DNA of 64,000 nucleotides from Aestuariibius insulae (lineage in GTDB: Bacteria; Pseudomonadota; Alphaproteobacteria; Rhodobacterales; Rhodobacteraceae). Shown here piece by piece: positions 32,961-42,083 of this stretch. The notes under the pieces were generated by a model that worked only from the letters and a program-made list of their open reading frames with translations, was not told the origin of the DNA and ran no database searches. Location of the stretch: NCBI RefSeq assembly GCF_040783535.2, contig NZ_JBFONW020000001.1, forward strand, positions 868,001-932,000, read 5' to 3'. Each line of letters starts with the position of its first letter. Within the stretch, counting starts at the first letter, position 1. A program made the translations under genes and the position numbers.

Positions 32961-34070
32961 ATGACGAAAGCGCAAGATCCTCCTTCGAGCGCGGAGCCTC
33001 AACTGGTCGAAGTTCTGCTCCCGACCGGTGATCTAGCCGGCGATCTGGCCGTACTGACCGACGAGTTTGGCTTTCGGCTTGAAATGATCATGCCTGCGGA
33101 CGATCCGACAACTGCGGTCCTGTCGGGATATGGGGCCCGCTTTCGGCTGCAGGTCTGCGATGCGCCGCCTGGCACCTTGATCTGGCGCAGCGATCTACCT
33201 AGCGAGCCGCGCATTCTGCCGGGCGGGACGCGGATTGAAACCACACCCTTATCACCACTTCTTGAGCGTCCCGAAACGCAGCATGCTTTCGCGGTGCGGC
33301 GCCTTGCGGATGAGGCGCCATGGGTGATCGGGCGGGCGGGGATGCAATATCGCGATCTTATCCCCGACCGGCTCGGCGGCTCGATCATTGCCAGCCATAT
33401 CCGGATTCCCGATGGCGGCCCGGTGCCCGATATGGTGCATTATCACACGGTCGGGTTTCAGCTAATCTTCTGCTATCGGGGCTGGGTCGATCTCGTCTAC
33501 GAAGATCAGGGGCCGCCCTTTCGACTTGAGGCGGGCAATTGCGTGATCCAGCCGCCCGAGATCCGGCACCGGGTGCTGCACGCGTCGGACAATATCGAGG
33601 TGATCGAGATTGGTGTTCCCGCGGAGCATGTGACCACGATTGATCATGACATGGCCCTGCCCAATGCCGCTTACAATCCGGACCGTCTCTTTCGAGGCCA
33701 GCGTTTTGTCCATCATCGCGCGGACGGCGCGATCTGGCGTGATGCATCTCGCACCGGGTTCATTTCTCGGGATACGACGATCGCAGAGCATACGGGCGGC
33801 ATTGCGGCAGTCGAGGTCCTGCGCCGAGGCAGGGGAGCACCCGTTCCCATGCAGCATGATGCCGACATTCACTTCACCTTCGTCATGCAGGGCACCATGA
33901 CGATCCAGGCCGATGGGCATTCTAGTCAAAGGCTCGCGGCAGGAGACGCTTTCACGCTTCCGCCCGGCATTGTCGCGACCTATGCAGATCCGTCGGACGA
34001 TATTGAACTGCTCGAGGTCGCGCTGCCCGGGCCCGCCACGCTCAGCCCAACGGGCCAAGGCACGACCTAG
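32961..34070 (+). CDS. VOC-like plus double-cupin protein
   Basis: 369-aa protein. Residues about 15-70 (LVEVLLPTGDLAGDLAVLTDEFGFRLEMIMPADDPTTAVLSGYGARFRLQV) have the pattern of one glyoxalase/VOC module. Two cupin barrels follow. The first is at about 150-230 (HYHTVGFQLIFCYRGWVDLVYEDQGPPFRLEAGNCVIQPPEIRHRVL); the second is at about 270-360 (MQHDADIHFTFVMQGTMTIQADGHSSQRLAAGDAFTLPPGIVATY). His residues of the cupin metal sites are visible in both. An unrecognised dioxygenase or isomerase role is possible. It stands alone, divergent from maeB. Confidence 0.7.
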   Translation: MTKAQDPPSSAEPQLVEVLLPTGDLAGDLAVLTDEFGFRLEMIMPADDPTTAVLSGYGARFRLQVCDAPPGTLIWRSDLPSEPRILPGGTRIETTPLSPLLERPETQHAFAVRRLADEAPWVIGRAGMQYRDLIPDRLGGSIIASHIRIPDGGPVPDMVHYHTVGFQLIFCYRGWVDLVYEDQGPPFRLEAGNCVIQPPEIRHRVLHASDNIEVIEIGVPAEHVTTIDHDMALPNAAYNPDRLFRGQRFVHHRADGAIWRDASRTGFISRDTTIAEHTGGIAAVEVLRRGRGAPVPMQHDADIHFTFVMQGTMTIQADGHSSQRLAAGDAFTLPPGIVATYADPSDDIELLEVALPGPATLSPTGQGTT

Positions 34071-34176
34071 CACCAACAGGCAACACAGTAAAAACACTCC
34101 GCCAGTAGATGCCATGATCTTCACCCGCCATAACCGATGGCAGGGACAATAGGCCCCGAATCTTAAGAAATCGCTG

Positions 34177-34374
34177 TCAGTTCGCGCTTCGTTCGCGCAG
34201 CTCGGCGATCCTCTCATCGGCCTGTCGCTCGGTCAGGTTTGCGTCGAAAGGATCGCCTGTCTTTTCAGTCAGCTCCCTCAGCTCGGCGGCCTGCTTTTCT
34301 GTCATGGGCGCGTCCGGATCGCGCGCGGCTTCCGCCTCCGGATCGTCGATAACGGGTTTGGTGGGCGGGATCAT
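34177..34374 (-). CDS. DUF3072 domain protein
   Basis: 65-aa acidic soluble protein. MTEKQAAELRELTEKTGDPFDANLTERQADERIAELRER is the DUF3072 core, a helix-turn-helix-like pair seen in short bacterial proteins of unknown function. No signal peptide or membrane segment is present. It lies alone between the cupin gene and cdd. Confidence 0.8.
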   Translation of the reverse strand: MIPPTKPVIDDPEAEAARDPDAPMTEKQAAELRELTEKTGDPFDANLTERQADERIAELRERSAN

Positions 34375-34492
34375 CGATCATCCTCCTTCTGGTTTAACAT
34401 CTTGAAAACGATGCCTTGCAACGTCGGGTTCCCTCCGGTTGCATCTGGCCCGCGCGCCAGTCACTCTGAAAGGGCTGCCTCAGGAGAACCCT

Positions 34493-34900
34493 ATGACCGC
34501 TGACACGCAGACCCTGATCGACGCCGCCACGGCCGTTCGCCAAAACGCGCACGCGCCCTATTCCGGCTTTCCCGTGGGCGCCGCCCTGCGCAGCGAAAGC
34601 GGCCAGATCTTCACCGGCTGCAACGTCGAGAATATTGCTTATCCCGAAGGCACCTGCGCCGAGGCGGGCGCAATCGCCGCGATGATCGCCGCCGGGGAAA
34701 CGCGGATCGTCGAAATCGCCGTCATCGCGGGAGGGGCCGAACCAGTCACGCCCTGCGGGGGGTGTCGGCAAAAACTCAAGGAATTCAGCGATCCAGACGT
34801 CGAAGTGACAATGATGACGACCCAGGGTGCGCGGCTAACCATGACCGTCGGCGACCTTTTGCCCGGCGCATTCGGCGCGGATCACATGGCTGCCGGCTGA
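34493..34900 (+). CDS. cdd: Cytidine deaminase
   Basis: 135-aa homotetrameric-type zinc enzyme deaminating cytidine and deoxycytidine to the uridine forms. Motifs are complete: YSGFPVGAALRSESGQIFTGCNVENIAYPEGTCAEAGAI holds the zinc Cys and the catalytic Glu, and PCGGCRQKLKEF gives the other two zinc Cys. The ATG at 34493 has CAGGAGA upstream and opens the salvage operon. The stop abuts the deoA start within 6 bases. Confidence 0.95.
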   Translation: MTADTQTLIDAATAVRQNAHAPYSGFPVGAALRSESGQIFTGCNVENIAYPEGTCAEAGAIAAMIAAGETRIVEIAVIAGGAEPVTPCGGCRQKLKEFSDPDVEVTMMTTQGARLTMTVGDLLPGAFGADHMAAG

Positions 34901-34905
34901 CCAAG

Positions 34906-36213
34906 GTGGAGGTCCGCGATACTCTTTTGGCCTTGCGGCGAGGGGACGACCTGCCGCGATCCGCCTTCGCCAAGCTGGCGGATGGACTGGCGAACGGCGA
35001 TGTCAGTGACGCGCAGGCCGGCGCCTTCGCAATGGCTGTGGTCCTTAAAGGCCTGACCGAAGAGGGTCGCGCGTTCCTAACCGAAGCGATGCGCGACAGC
35101 GGAGATGTCCTGAGCTGGGATCTGCCCGGCCCGGTGCTCGACAAGCACTCCACGGGTGGCATCGGCGATTGCGTCTCGCTTGTTCTCGCGCCCGCGCTCG
35201 CCGCTTGCGGCGCCTTCGTGCCGATGATCTCTGGGCGCGGGCTGGGCCATACCGGTGGAACCCTCGACAAGCTGGAGGCGATCCCGGGTCTTTCGACGGG
35301 GGTCGGTCAGGACACACTTCGCCGGATGACCCGTGACATCGGCTGCGCCATCGTGGCGGCCTCCGGCAGGATCGCACCCGCCGACAAACGGCTCTACGCG
35401 GTGCGCGACGTGACCGGGACCGTCGAGAGCCTTGATCTGATCACCGCCTCGATCCTCTCCAAAAAACTGGCTGCCGGGCTCGATGCGCTGGTGCTCGACG
35501 TGAAGGTCGGTAGCGGCGCCTTCATGCGGCAGATCGGCGAGGCGCGGGACCTCGCGACATCGCTCACCCGGACGGCAAAGAGGGCAGGGTGCCCCACCCG
35601 GGCGCTCATTACCGACATGAATGCCCCGCTCGTTCCGTCCATGGGTAACGCACTCGAAATCCGGGAGAGCATGAAGGTCCTGACGGGGGCCGTGACGGAC
35701 ACACCGCTGGTCAAGCTGACCTGCGCCCTGGGCGGCACTCTTCTGCAGCAAGGCGCCCTGACCAAGACCGCCGAAGAGGGCGCAAACCGGATCGCGGACG
35801 CCATTGGATCGGGCGCCGCGCTCGAGCGGTTCGGGCGGATGACCGCTGCGCTGGGCGGGCCGGCCGATATCGCCGAAGGTTGGGCCGATCATCTGCCGCA
35901 GGCCTCGATCTGGCGCGAGGTCACGGCCCGCGAAAGCGGCTTCGTCGCCCGGTTTGATGGGCGGGCACTGGGCGAGGCGGTCGTCCACCTGGGCGGCGGA
36001 CGTCTTGTCGAGACGGACCGCATCGATCCGTCGGTCGGTCTGTCGGATATCGCACCGCTGGGCACGACAGTCGCCGCCGGGGATCCTCTGGCTGTCATTC
36101 ACGCCGCGACAGAGGACGCCGCGGATCGGGCCAGCGCCTCTGTTCAAGCGGCCATCGGGATCGGCGACAGCGTGCCCGAACGGGGGCCGCTCATCCTTGA
36201 GAAGATCCACTGA
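34906..36213 (+). CDS. deoA: Thymidine phosphorylase
   Basis: Pyrimidine nucleoside phosphorylase (435 aa) releasing thymine or uracil from deoxyribonucleosides. The phosphorylase signature SGRGLGHTGGTLDKLEAIPG is at about 108-127; LDKHSTGGIGDCVSLVLAPALAACG and the KKLAAGLDALVLDVKVGSGAF segment are also diagnostic. No ATG is available at the conserved N-terminus: a GTG at 34906 or a CTG at 34897, which would overlap the cdd stop as CTGA, are the candidates; I take GTG. The stop and the deoB ATG share one base (TGATG). Confidence 0.92.
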   Translation: MEVRDTLLALRRGDDLPRSAFAKLADGLANGDVSDAQAGAFAMAVVLKGLTEEGRAFLTEAMRDSGDVLSWDLPGPVLDKHSTGGIGDCVSLVLAPALAACGAFVPMISGRGLGHTGGTLDKLEAIPGLSTGVGQDTLRRMTRDIGCAIVAASGRIAPADKRLYAVRDVTGTVESLDLITASILSKKLAAGLDALVLDVKVGSGAFMRQIGEARDLATSLTRTAKRAGCPTRALITDMNAPLVPSMGNALEIRESMKVLTGAVTDTPLVKLTCALGGTLLQQGALTKTAEEGANRIADAIGSGAALERFGRMTAALGGPADIAEGWADHLPQASIWREVTARESGFVARFDGRALGEAVVHLGGGRLVETDRIDPSVGLSDIAPLGTTVAAGDPLAVIHAATEDAADRASASVQAAIGIGDSVPERGPLILEKIH

Positions 36214-37400
36214 TGGCCCGCGTCTTTCTTGTTGTCATGGACAGCGTCGGCATCGGCGGCGCGCCCGACGCGGACCGGTTCTTCAACGGGACCCGTCCCG
36301 ATACGGGCGCCAACACCGTTCTTCATATCGCCGAGGCCTGCGCCGCCGGACAGGCCGAAGACGGCCGGACCGGCCCGCTCGATCTGCCATATCTCTCATC
36401 GCTCGGCCTTGGCCAAGCGGTCCAGCTGGCCAGCGGCCAGCCACTTCCGGGCGACCGGGTAGAGCCCACCGGCGCCTGGGGCGCTGCGACCGAGATCTCG
36501 AACGGCAAGGACACGCCATCGGGTCATTGGGAACTGGCGGGCGTGCCTGTCCCGTGGGACTGGCACTACTTTCCGGACACCATCCCCGCTTTCCCGGAGG
36601 ACGTCGTCGGCGCCGTCTGCACGGCGGCGGAAACGGCTGGCATTCTTGGCAATTGCCACGCTTCCGGCACCGAGATCATCGCAGAGCTTGGGGCCGAACA
36701 CCTGCATAGCCACTGGCCGATCTGCTACACTTCCGCCGACAGCGTCTTCCAGATCGCCGCCCATGAAGAGGCTTATGGTCTGGACCGCCTGCTCGATCTT
36801 TGCGCCGCCATCGCGCCCAGGCTGCATGCGATGAAGGTTGGCCGCGTCATCGCAAGGCCTTTCGTCGGCGATCCCGAAACCGGCTTCCGCCGGACCGGCA
36901 ACCGCAAGGACTTCGCCATCGCCCCGCCCGGCGATACGATCTGCGACCGGGCGCAGCGCGCGGGCCGTTCGGTCCATGCGATCGGCAAGATCGGCGATAT
37001 CTTCTCGATGCATGGCATCGATGAGGTGCGCAAAGGCACGGATGCCCAGTTGATGGAGCATCTCGGCGATCTTATGGACACTGCGGCGGAGGGCGCTCTC
37101 GTCTTTGCCAATTTCGTAGAGTTCGATGCTCTTTACGGCCACCGCCGCGACATCTCGGGCTATGCGCGTCATCTTGAATGGTTTGACGGTGCTATCTCGA
37201 CCCTCGCGAGCCAGCTCAAACCGGACGACCTGCTGATCCTCACCGCCGATCATGGTAACGATCCCAGCTGGACCGGCACCGACCACACCCGCGAGCGCGT
37301 CCCGGTGCTGGTCCAGGGCCTCGGTCCCAAAGAATTGGGACATATCGCCTTCTCCGACATTACCGGGCTCGTGGCCCGCCACCTGGAGCTCCCGGAATGA
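36213..37400 (+). CDS. deoB: Phosphopentomutase
   Basis: 395-aa alkaline-phosphatase-superfamily enzyme interconverting (deoxy)ribose 1- and 5-phosphates, channelling sugar from nucleoside phosphorolysis to glycolysis. Motifs: LVVMDSVGIGGAPDADRF at residues 5-22 with metal Asp, NGKDTPSGHWE with the phosphorylated Thr near residue 92, and ILTADHGNDPSWTGTDHTRERVPVLV at the C-terminus. The start overlaps deoA by one base and its stop overlaps add by 4 bp (ATGA). Confidence 0.95.
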   Translation: MARVFLVVMDSVGIGGAPDADRFFNGTRPDTGANTVLHIAEACAAGQAEDGRTGPLDLPYLSSLGLGQAVQLASGQPLPGDRVEPTGAWGAATEISNGKDTPSGHWELAGVPVPWDWHYFPDTIPAFPEDVVGAVCTAAETAGILGNCHASGTEIIAELGAEHLHSHWPICYTSADSVFQIAAHEEAYGLDRLLDLCAAIAPRLHAMKVGRVIARPFVGDPETGFRRTGNRKDFAIAPPGDTICDRAQRAGRSVHAIGKIGDIFSMHGIDEVRKGTDAQLMEHLGDLMDTAAEGALVFANFVEFDALYGHRRDISGYARHLEWFDGAISTLASQLKPDDLLILTADHGNDPSWTGTDHTRERVPVLVQGLGPKELGHIAFSDITGLVARHLELPE

Positions 37401-38371
37401 TCCCCAAGATCGAGCTGCATCTCCATCTGGAAGGGGCCGCGCCGCCCGCCTTCATCCGAGGGCTTGCCGCCGAAAAGTCCATCGATCTCTCCAAGATCTT
37501 CGATGCGGACGGCGCTTACCGCTACCAAAGCTTCAACGAGTTCCTTGACATCTACACCGCCGCCACAAGCGTTCTGCAAGGCCCCGAGGACTTCCACCGC
37601 CTGACCCGCACCATCCTCTCCGAAAGTGCAGCCCACGGCGTGGTCTATACCGAGCTCTTTCTCAGCCCTGACTTCTGCGGCGGTGGAGATATCGCGGCCT
37701 GGCGCGACTATCTCGCCGCTATGATCGCCGCCTCGGACGAGGCCGAGGCGCAGGACGGCATCACCGCCCGCGGCATCGTCACTGCGATCCGCCATCTTGG
37801 TCCTGACCAATCGAGGCCAATCGCCGAATGCGCGGCAGAAACCGCCGGGGATTATATCCGCGGCTTCGGTCTGGCGGGCGACGAGATGCAGGGCATGCCC
37901 GCCGACTACCGCTGGGCCTTCGATTGCGCCCGCGAGGCCGGTCTTGGGCTGACCTGCCACGCAGGCGAATGGGGTGGCCCGCAGATGGTCCGGGCTACGC
38001 TCGATGCCTTGCCGGTCACGCGCATTGGCCATGGTGTACAGGCCATCGCGGATCCCGCCCTGGTCGAGCGCCTTGCCGAGGCGGGCACCGTTCTCGAGGT
38101 CTGCCCGGGCTCGAATGTCGCGCTCGGCGTTGTCCCGGACTGGCCCTCCCACCCGATCGCTAGACTGCGCGACGCGGGCGTAAAGGTCACCGTCTCCACC
38201 GACGATCCACCTTTCTTTCACACCACGATGACCCACGAATACGACCGCCTTGTAGAGGTCTTCGGCTGGGGCGACGAGGTCTTCACCGAGCTGAACCGGG
38301 TCGCACTCGACGCCGCTTTCTGCGATGACGCCACGAAAGACCGCATCGCCAAAAGACTGGAGCGCCCATGA
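37397..38371 (+). CDS. add: Adenosine deaminase
   Basis: 324-aa amidohydrolase deaminating adenosine and deoxyadenosine to inosine forms. Metal and catalytic motifs are in order: ELHLHLEG (5-12), TCHAGEWGGP with the zinc His and catalytic Glu near 190, IGHGVQAI near 212 and TVSTDDPPFF near 268. An adenine-deaminase function is possible within this family, but the operon partners deoA, deoB and upp favour nucleoside salvage. It overlaps both deoB and upp by 4 bp. Confidence 0.9.
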   Translation: MIPKIELHLHLEGAAPPAFIRGLAAEKSIDLSKIFDADGAYRYQSFNEFLDIYTAATSVLQGPEDFHRLTRTILSESAAHGVVYTELFLSPDFCGGGDIAAWRDYLAAMIAASDEAEAQDGITARGIVTAIRHLGPDQSRPIAECAAETAGDYIRGFGLAGDEMQGMPADYRWAFDCAREAGLGLTCHAGEWGGPQMVRATLDALPVTRIGHGVQAIADPALVERLAEAGTVLEVCPGSNVALGVVPDWPSHPIARLRDAGVKVTVSTDDPPFFHTTMTHEYDRLVEVFGWGDEVFTELNRVALDAAFCDDATKDRIAKRLERP

Positions 38372-39000
38372 CCGAGCATGTCACCCATGTCACGCACCCC
38401 CTCGTGCAGCACAAACTCAGCATCATGCGCGACAAGTCGACCCCGACCGCCGTCTTCCGCCAGCTCCTGCGCGAGATAAGCCACCTTCTGGCCTACGAGG
38501 TCACGCGCGATCTGCCGATGACGACAAAATGTATCGAAACCCCTATCCAGGAGATGGACGCGCCGATGCTCGCGGGCCGCAAGCTGGCACTGATCTCGAT
38601 CCTGAGGGCGGGCAACGGCCTTCTCGATGGCATGCTCGATCTGATTCCATCCGCCCGTGTGGGCTTCATCGGGCTTTACCGAGACGAGGAGACGATGGAG
38701 CCGGTGCAATACTACTTCAAGGCCCCAGAGCGGATCCGCGACCGCATGGTCATCACCGTCGATCCGATGCTGGCGACCGGCAACTCCTCAGTGGCGGCCA
38801 TCGATCTGCTCAAGAAGGCAGGGGCTAAGGATCTGCGCTTTCTCTGCCTTCTGGCCGCGCCTGAAGGGATTGCCCGGATGAAGGAGGCCCATCCAGACGT
38901 TCCCATCGTAACTGCCGCCATCGACGAAGGCTTGAATGAGAAGAGCTATATCGTTCCCGGCCTTGGCGATGCGGGTGACCGTATGTTCGGCACGAAATAA
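38368..39000 (+). CDS. upp: Uracil phosphoribosyltransferase
   Basis: 210-aa enzyme forming UMP from uracil and PRPP. The family start THVTHPLVQHKLSIMRDKSTPTAVFRQLLREIS and the PRPP-binding VITVDPMLATGNSSVAAIDLLKKAGAK are clear, as is the C-terminal IVPGLGDAGDRMFGTK. It is the last gene of the salvage operon, taking the uracil released upstream by DeoA. A repeat-containing 260-bp gap follows. Confidence 0.96.
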   Translation: MTEHVTHVTHPLVQHKLSIMRDKSTPTAVFRQLLREISHLLAYEVTRDLPMTTKCIETPIQEMDAPMLAGRKLALISILRAGNGLLDGMLDLIPSARVGFIGLYRDEETMEPVQYYFKAPERIRDRMVITVDPMLATGNSSVAAIDLLKKAGAKDLRFLCLLAAPEGIARMKEAHPDVPIVTAAIDEGLNEKSYIVPGLGDAGDRMFGTK

Positions 39001-39132
39001 GGGTCGAGGACGTCCCGCCAATTATCCACTCCCGGCGCTTCGACAAAAACGCCCATCGGTCCCCGACCGCCTTGGCAGGCGGAACGCGCGGTCAATGGTC
39101 TGCCCGTAGATAGCCCCTTGAACCTTACCGAC

Positions 39133-39200
39133 CATTAACCTTAACGCCGTCCCCTGAGCGGAGGGGTCCTCCTCATCTTGCCAAAAATACCTCCGCCGGA
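39133..39200 (-). repeat. Dispersed repeat copy (inverted) with adjoining CATTAACCTTAA
   Basis: CATTAACCTTAACGCCG (39133-39149) is followed by a GC-rich spacer, then TCCTCATCTTGCC and AAAAATACCTCCG, ending CTCCGCCGGAGG. Read on the minus strand the core is GAGGTATTTTTGGCAAGATGAGGA, matching the 14.4-kb and 47.0-kb copies. The CATTAACCTTAA half also matches the copy at 46996-47009, so the unit is at least 65 bp. It lies between upp and the M48-like gene. Confidence 0.75.
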
Positions 39201-39260
39201 GGCTCCCCGCCTTCGGGCCAGACCGCCCCTCCGATCAATCGCGCCCGGCCTCGCCCGGCG

Positions 39261-40262
39261 CTACTCTTCGCAGATCTGCTGGAGCCGAACCCAATCGCCA
39301 TCGTTCAGCACCGGGGGCGGAGTCCTGTCACGCAACGGATCAGCCTCGATCAAGGGCAGCACGCTCTCGCCCGATACATCGAGCGCGTAAGCAAAAGGAC
39401 TGCTGGGCACGCCCGCCGCAGCAAAGGTCGCGAGTAACAAGTCGGTCTGAGGCAGCGGCGTAGGCTCCGCCAGAAGACGCTCCGCATAGCGCCGGATAAC
39501 TTCCTGTGGCAGCTCTCCGGTCGTCAGAAGGCGGAAGGCGGCGCGCGTTCCGGCAAAGCGCAGCAGGCCGCTCAGCGGATCCTCCGCCCGCTGGGTCTCG
39601 GCCAGTAGAAACCCCGCTGCGACTGCCGGATCCTCGTAGTCCTCGACCACCGAGCGGTCGATCATCGCGGTCCCGCCCGGCAGCAGGACCGCCTTGCGCG
39701 GCGAAGCAAGCGCGACGTGGATCTCAGGGATCTTGAGGCGCTCGGCTAGCGCCTCAAGAACCACTTGCCCAGCTGCGCCTCCGCAAGCCCCTCCAGCGCC
39801 GCGCTGCAGCTCTTCGAAAAGTGCCGTTCCGATTTCGCTGCGCTTAACTTGCGGCACCACGCCGAGAGTATGCTCTCGCAGGGCACCGGGCAACCAAAGC
39901 ACGGCGACGGCGGCCACCAAGGCGACGCTTGTAAGCACCCCCATTACCCGCAGACGGCCTGGATGCGGACCACTTCGCGTCACTACGCGCTGAATGGTCT
40001 CCACCGCCGCGATCATGTCGTCATCGTCGATCTCGAGCGTCTCCCCCCCGTCATCGCCGGGCGTATAAAGCGCAGGTCGCTCGCCGGGATTGGCGCGGGT
40101 CACGGCAGGAAGGGACCAGTGGCTCAGCGCGCGCCCGGCCTTGTCCGAAATCACCAAGGTGGCTTCTCCGAAGGTGACGGTGACGTTGCGGCGCTGATCG
40201 TCCGAACCGGCGCGCCACAGCCCACCTGTCTCCAGCCGCTGATATCGCTCGAGAGCCGTCAT
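39261..40262 (-). CDS. Membrane protein with degenerate M48-like domain
   Basis: 333-aa protein. Residues 1-100 are soluble (WRAGSDDQRRNVTVTFGEATLVISDKAGRALSHWSLPAV). One transmembrane helix lies at about 105-125 (LRVMGVLTSVALVAAVAVLWLPG), then a domain that matches M48 peptidases in layout: IHVALASPRKAVLLPGGTAMIDRSVVEDYEDPAVAAGFLLAETQRAEDPL. Where M48 has HExxH, this protein has LAETQ, so the zinc site is lost. It may be a binding or scaffolding pseudoprotease. It stands alone with no operon partner. Confidence 0.75.
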   Translation of the reverse strand: MTALERYQRLETGGLWRAGSDDQRRNVTVTFGEATLVISDKAGRALSHWSLPAVTRANPGERPALYTPGDDGGETLEIDDDDMIAAVETIQRVVTRSGPHPGRLRVMGVLTSVALVAAVAVLWLPGALREHTLGVVPQVKRSEIGTALFEELQRGAGGACGGAAGQVVLEALAERLKIPEIHVALASPRKAVLLPGGTAMIDRSVVEDYEDPAVAAGFLLAETQRAEDPLSGLLRFAGTRAAFRLLTTGELPQEVIRRYAERLLAEPTPLPQTDLLLATFAAAGVPSSPFAYALDVSGESVLPLIEADPLRDRTPPPVLNDGDWVRLQQICEE

Positions 40263-40327
40263 CGATATGGGCCTGCTCCGCCTCTGTCGTTGCGTGTCAA
40301 TCTAGACCAGCGCGCGAGACGCGGCAA

Positions 40328-41959
40328 TCACGAGGCGCCCAACTCGATCCGGCGGCGCAACTCGAACTTCTGGATCTTGCCGGTCGAGGTTTTGGGTAAT
40401 TCTCCGAAGACCACAGCCTTGGGCGTCTTGAAGCCAGCCAGCCGCTCGCGGGCGAAGGCGATCAATTCGTCCTCCCCAACTGAGGCGCTGTTCTTCAGCT
40501 CAACGAAAGCGCAGGGCACCTCGCCCCATTTGTCGTCCGGTTTGGCCACGACGGCGCAAAGCAACACGGCCGGGTGGTGCATCAGCACCCCCTCGACCTC
40601 GACCGACGAGACATTCTCTCCGCCCGAGATGATGATGTCCTTGGCGCGGTCCGCGATCTGCAGATAGCCGTCTGGATGCTGCACGGCGATATCTCCCGAC
40701 AGGAAGTAACCCGGTGCAAAGGCCTCCGCCGTCGCTTCGGGGTTGCGGTAGTAGCCCTTCATCACCGCATTGCCGCGCAGCCCGATTTCACCTTGCGTCG
40801 CGCCGTCCCGCGGCACAGGAGTGCCGTTGCCGTCCAGAACGACGCAAGGCTCCATCATCGGAAAAGCGACGCCTTGCCGTGCCTTGCGGGCGGCGCGCTC
40901 GTCTCCTTCGATCCCCTCCCAGTCCTGTTGCCACAGGCATTCGGTCACATGCCCGTATGTTTCAGTCAGCCCATAGACATGCGTCACCTCGAAGCCCATC
41001 GCCTCAATTCGCTCGAGCGTCGCTGCCGGAGGAGGCGCCCCAGCGGTAAAGACACGCACCAGATGATCGGTCGCGCGTCGTTCCTCTTCAGGGGCGTTGA
41101 TCAGCATGTTCAGAACAATCGGAGCCCCGCCAAAATGCGTCACCCCCTCATCAGCTATGGCATCGAACACCGCCTTCGCCGTCACGTTGCGGCAACAGAC
41201 GATCCGGCCGCCAAAGACCGGCGCCATCCAGACATGGTGCCAGCCATTGCAATGAAACAGTGGCGGGATCTGCAGGATCACCGGAAAGAGCGTCATCCGC
41301 CAGCTGATCGGCGTGCCCATGGTCAGCAGATAGGCCCCGCGATGACTGTAGACGACGCCTTTGGGCTTGCCCGTCGTGCCGGACGTGTAGTTCAGCGAGA
41401 GGCTCTCCCACTCATCCTGCGGCAGGATCCAGTCGAAACCCGGATCCCCGGTTGCGAGGAAATCCTCATAATCCATCTGCTCGCCCAGCCCCGGAACGCC
41501 CGCCTGCTCGTCCGGCACCTCGATCACCAGCGGGGCAGGGCCTTCCATGGCTTCGATGGCCTCCATGGCAAGCAACAGGAACTGGCTGTCGGCGATCAGC
41601 ACCTTTGCCCCGCCGTGATCGAGGATATAGGCCACCGTCGCCACATCGAGCCGGATGTTAATCGTGTTCAAAACCGCTCCGCAGGCCGGGATGGCGAAAT
41701 GCGCCTCGCATTGAGCGGGAACGTTGGGCAGAAGCGTTGCAACAACCTCGCCGGGCGCAACGCCTGCCCCGACCAGAGCGCTCGCCAGTCGGGAGACCCG
41801 CTCATGGTATTCCCCGTAGCTCCGCCGGAGGCTGCCATAAACCAGCGCCTCCTGATCCGCGAATACCTCCGCTGCGCGCAGAAGATGACTGAGCGGCGTG
41901 AGCGGCACGTAATTGGCCGCGCATTTGCCTAGACCCGCCTCGTCCTGCATCCAGCCCAT
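40328..41959 (-). CDS. Acyl-CoA synthetase (AMP-forming), medium/long chain or DmdB-like
   Basis: 543-aa ANL-superfamily ligase. The adenylation motif LSLNYTSGTTGKPKGVVYSHRG is near residue 180, A5 VYGLTETYGHVTECLW near 330, A8 GYLQIADRAKDIIISGGENVSSVEVEG near 430 and A10 PKTSTGKIQKFELR near 525. The ATG at 41959 has GGAGGAG upstream, so longer upstream frames are rejected. The adjoining beta-oxidation cluster suggests activation of a fatty or branched acid; DMSP-derived methylmercaptopropionate is a Roseobacter-specific alternative that sequence alone cannot settle. Confidence 0.88.
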   Translation of the reverse strand: MGWMQDEAGLGKCAANYVPLTPLSHLLRAAEVFADQEALVYGSLRRSYGEYHERVSRLASALVGAGVAPGEVVATLLPNVPAQCEAHFAIPACGAVLNTINIRLDVATVAYILDHGGAKVLIADSQFLLLAMEAIEAMEGPAPLVIEVPDEQAGVPGLGEQMDYEDFLATGDPGFDWILPQDEWESLSLNYTSGTTGKPKGVVYSHRGAYLLTMGTPISWRMTLFPVILQIPPLFHCNGWHHVWMAPVFGGRIVCCRNVTAKAVFDAIADEGVTHFGGAPIVLNMLINAPEEERRATDHLVRVFTAGAPPPAATLERIEAMGFEVTHVYGLTETYGHVTECLWQQDWEGIEGDERAARKARQGVAFPMMEPCVVLDGNGTPVPRDGATQGEIGLRGNAVMKGYYRNPEATAEAFAPGYFLSGDIAVQHPDGYLQIADRAKDIIISGGENVSSVEVEGVLMHHPAVLLCAVVAKPDDKWGEVPCAFVELKNSASVGEDELIAFARERLAGFKTPKAVVFGELPKTSTGKIQKFELRRRIELGAS

Positions 41960-42083
41960 GACCGCTCCTCCCAAAGCCTGATGTCGCCATCCTGCCGCAG
42001 GGCGGTGCGCTCTTTCCAGCATAAAGCGCCTGCCGGCTACTGAAGCGGGGGTCGCCCCCCGGTCGGAGGCTAAGGACAGTCTC

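Noticed and set aside
35077..36210. Minus-strand frame opposite deoA
   Set aside because: Antisense shadow of a well-conserved enzyme; no ribosome binding site and unnatural composition.
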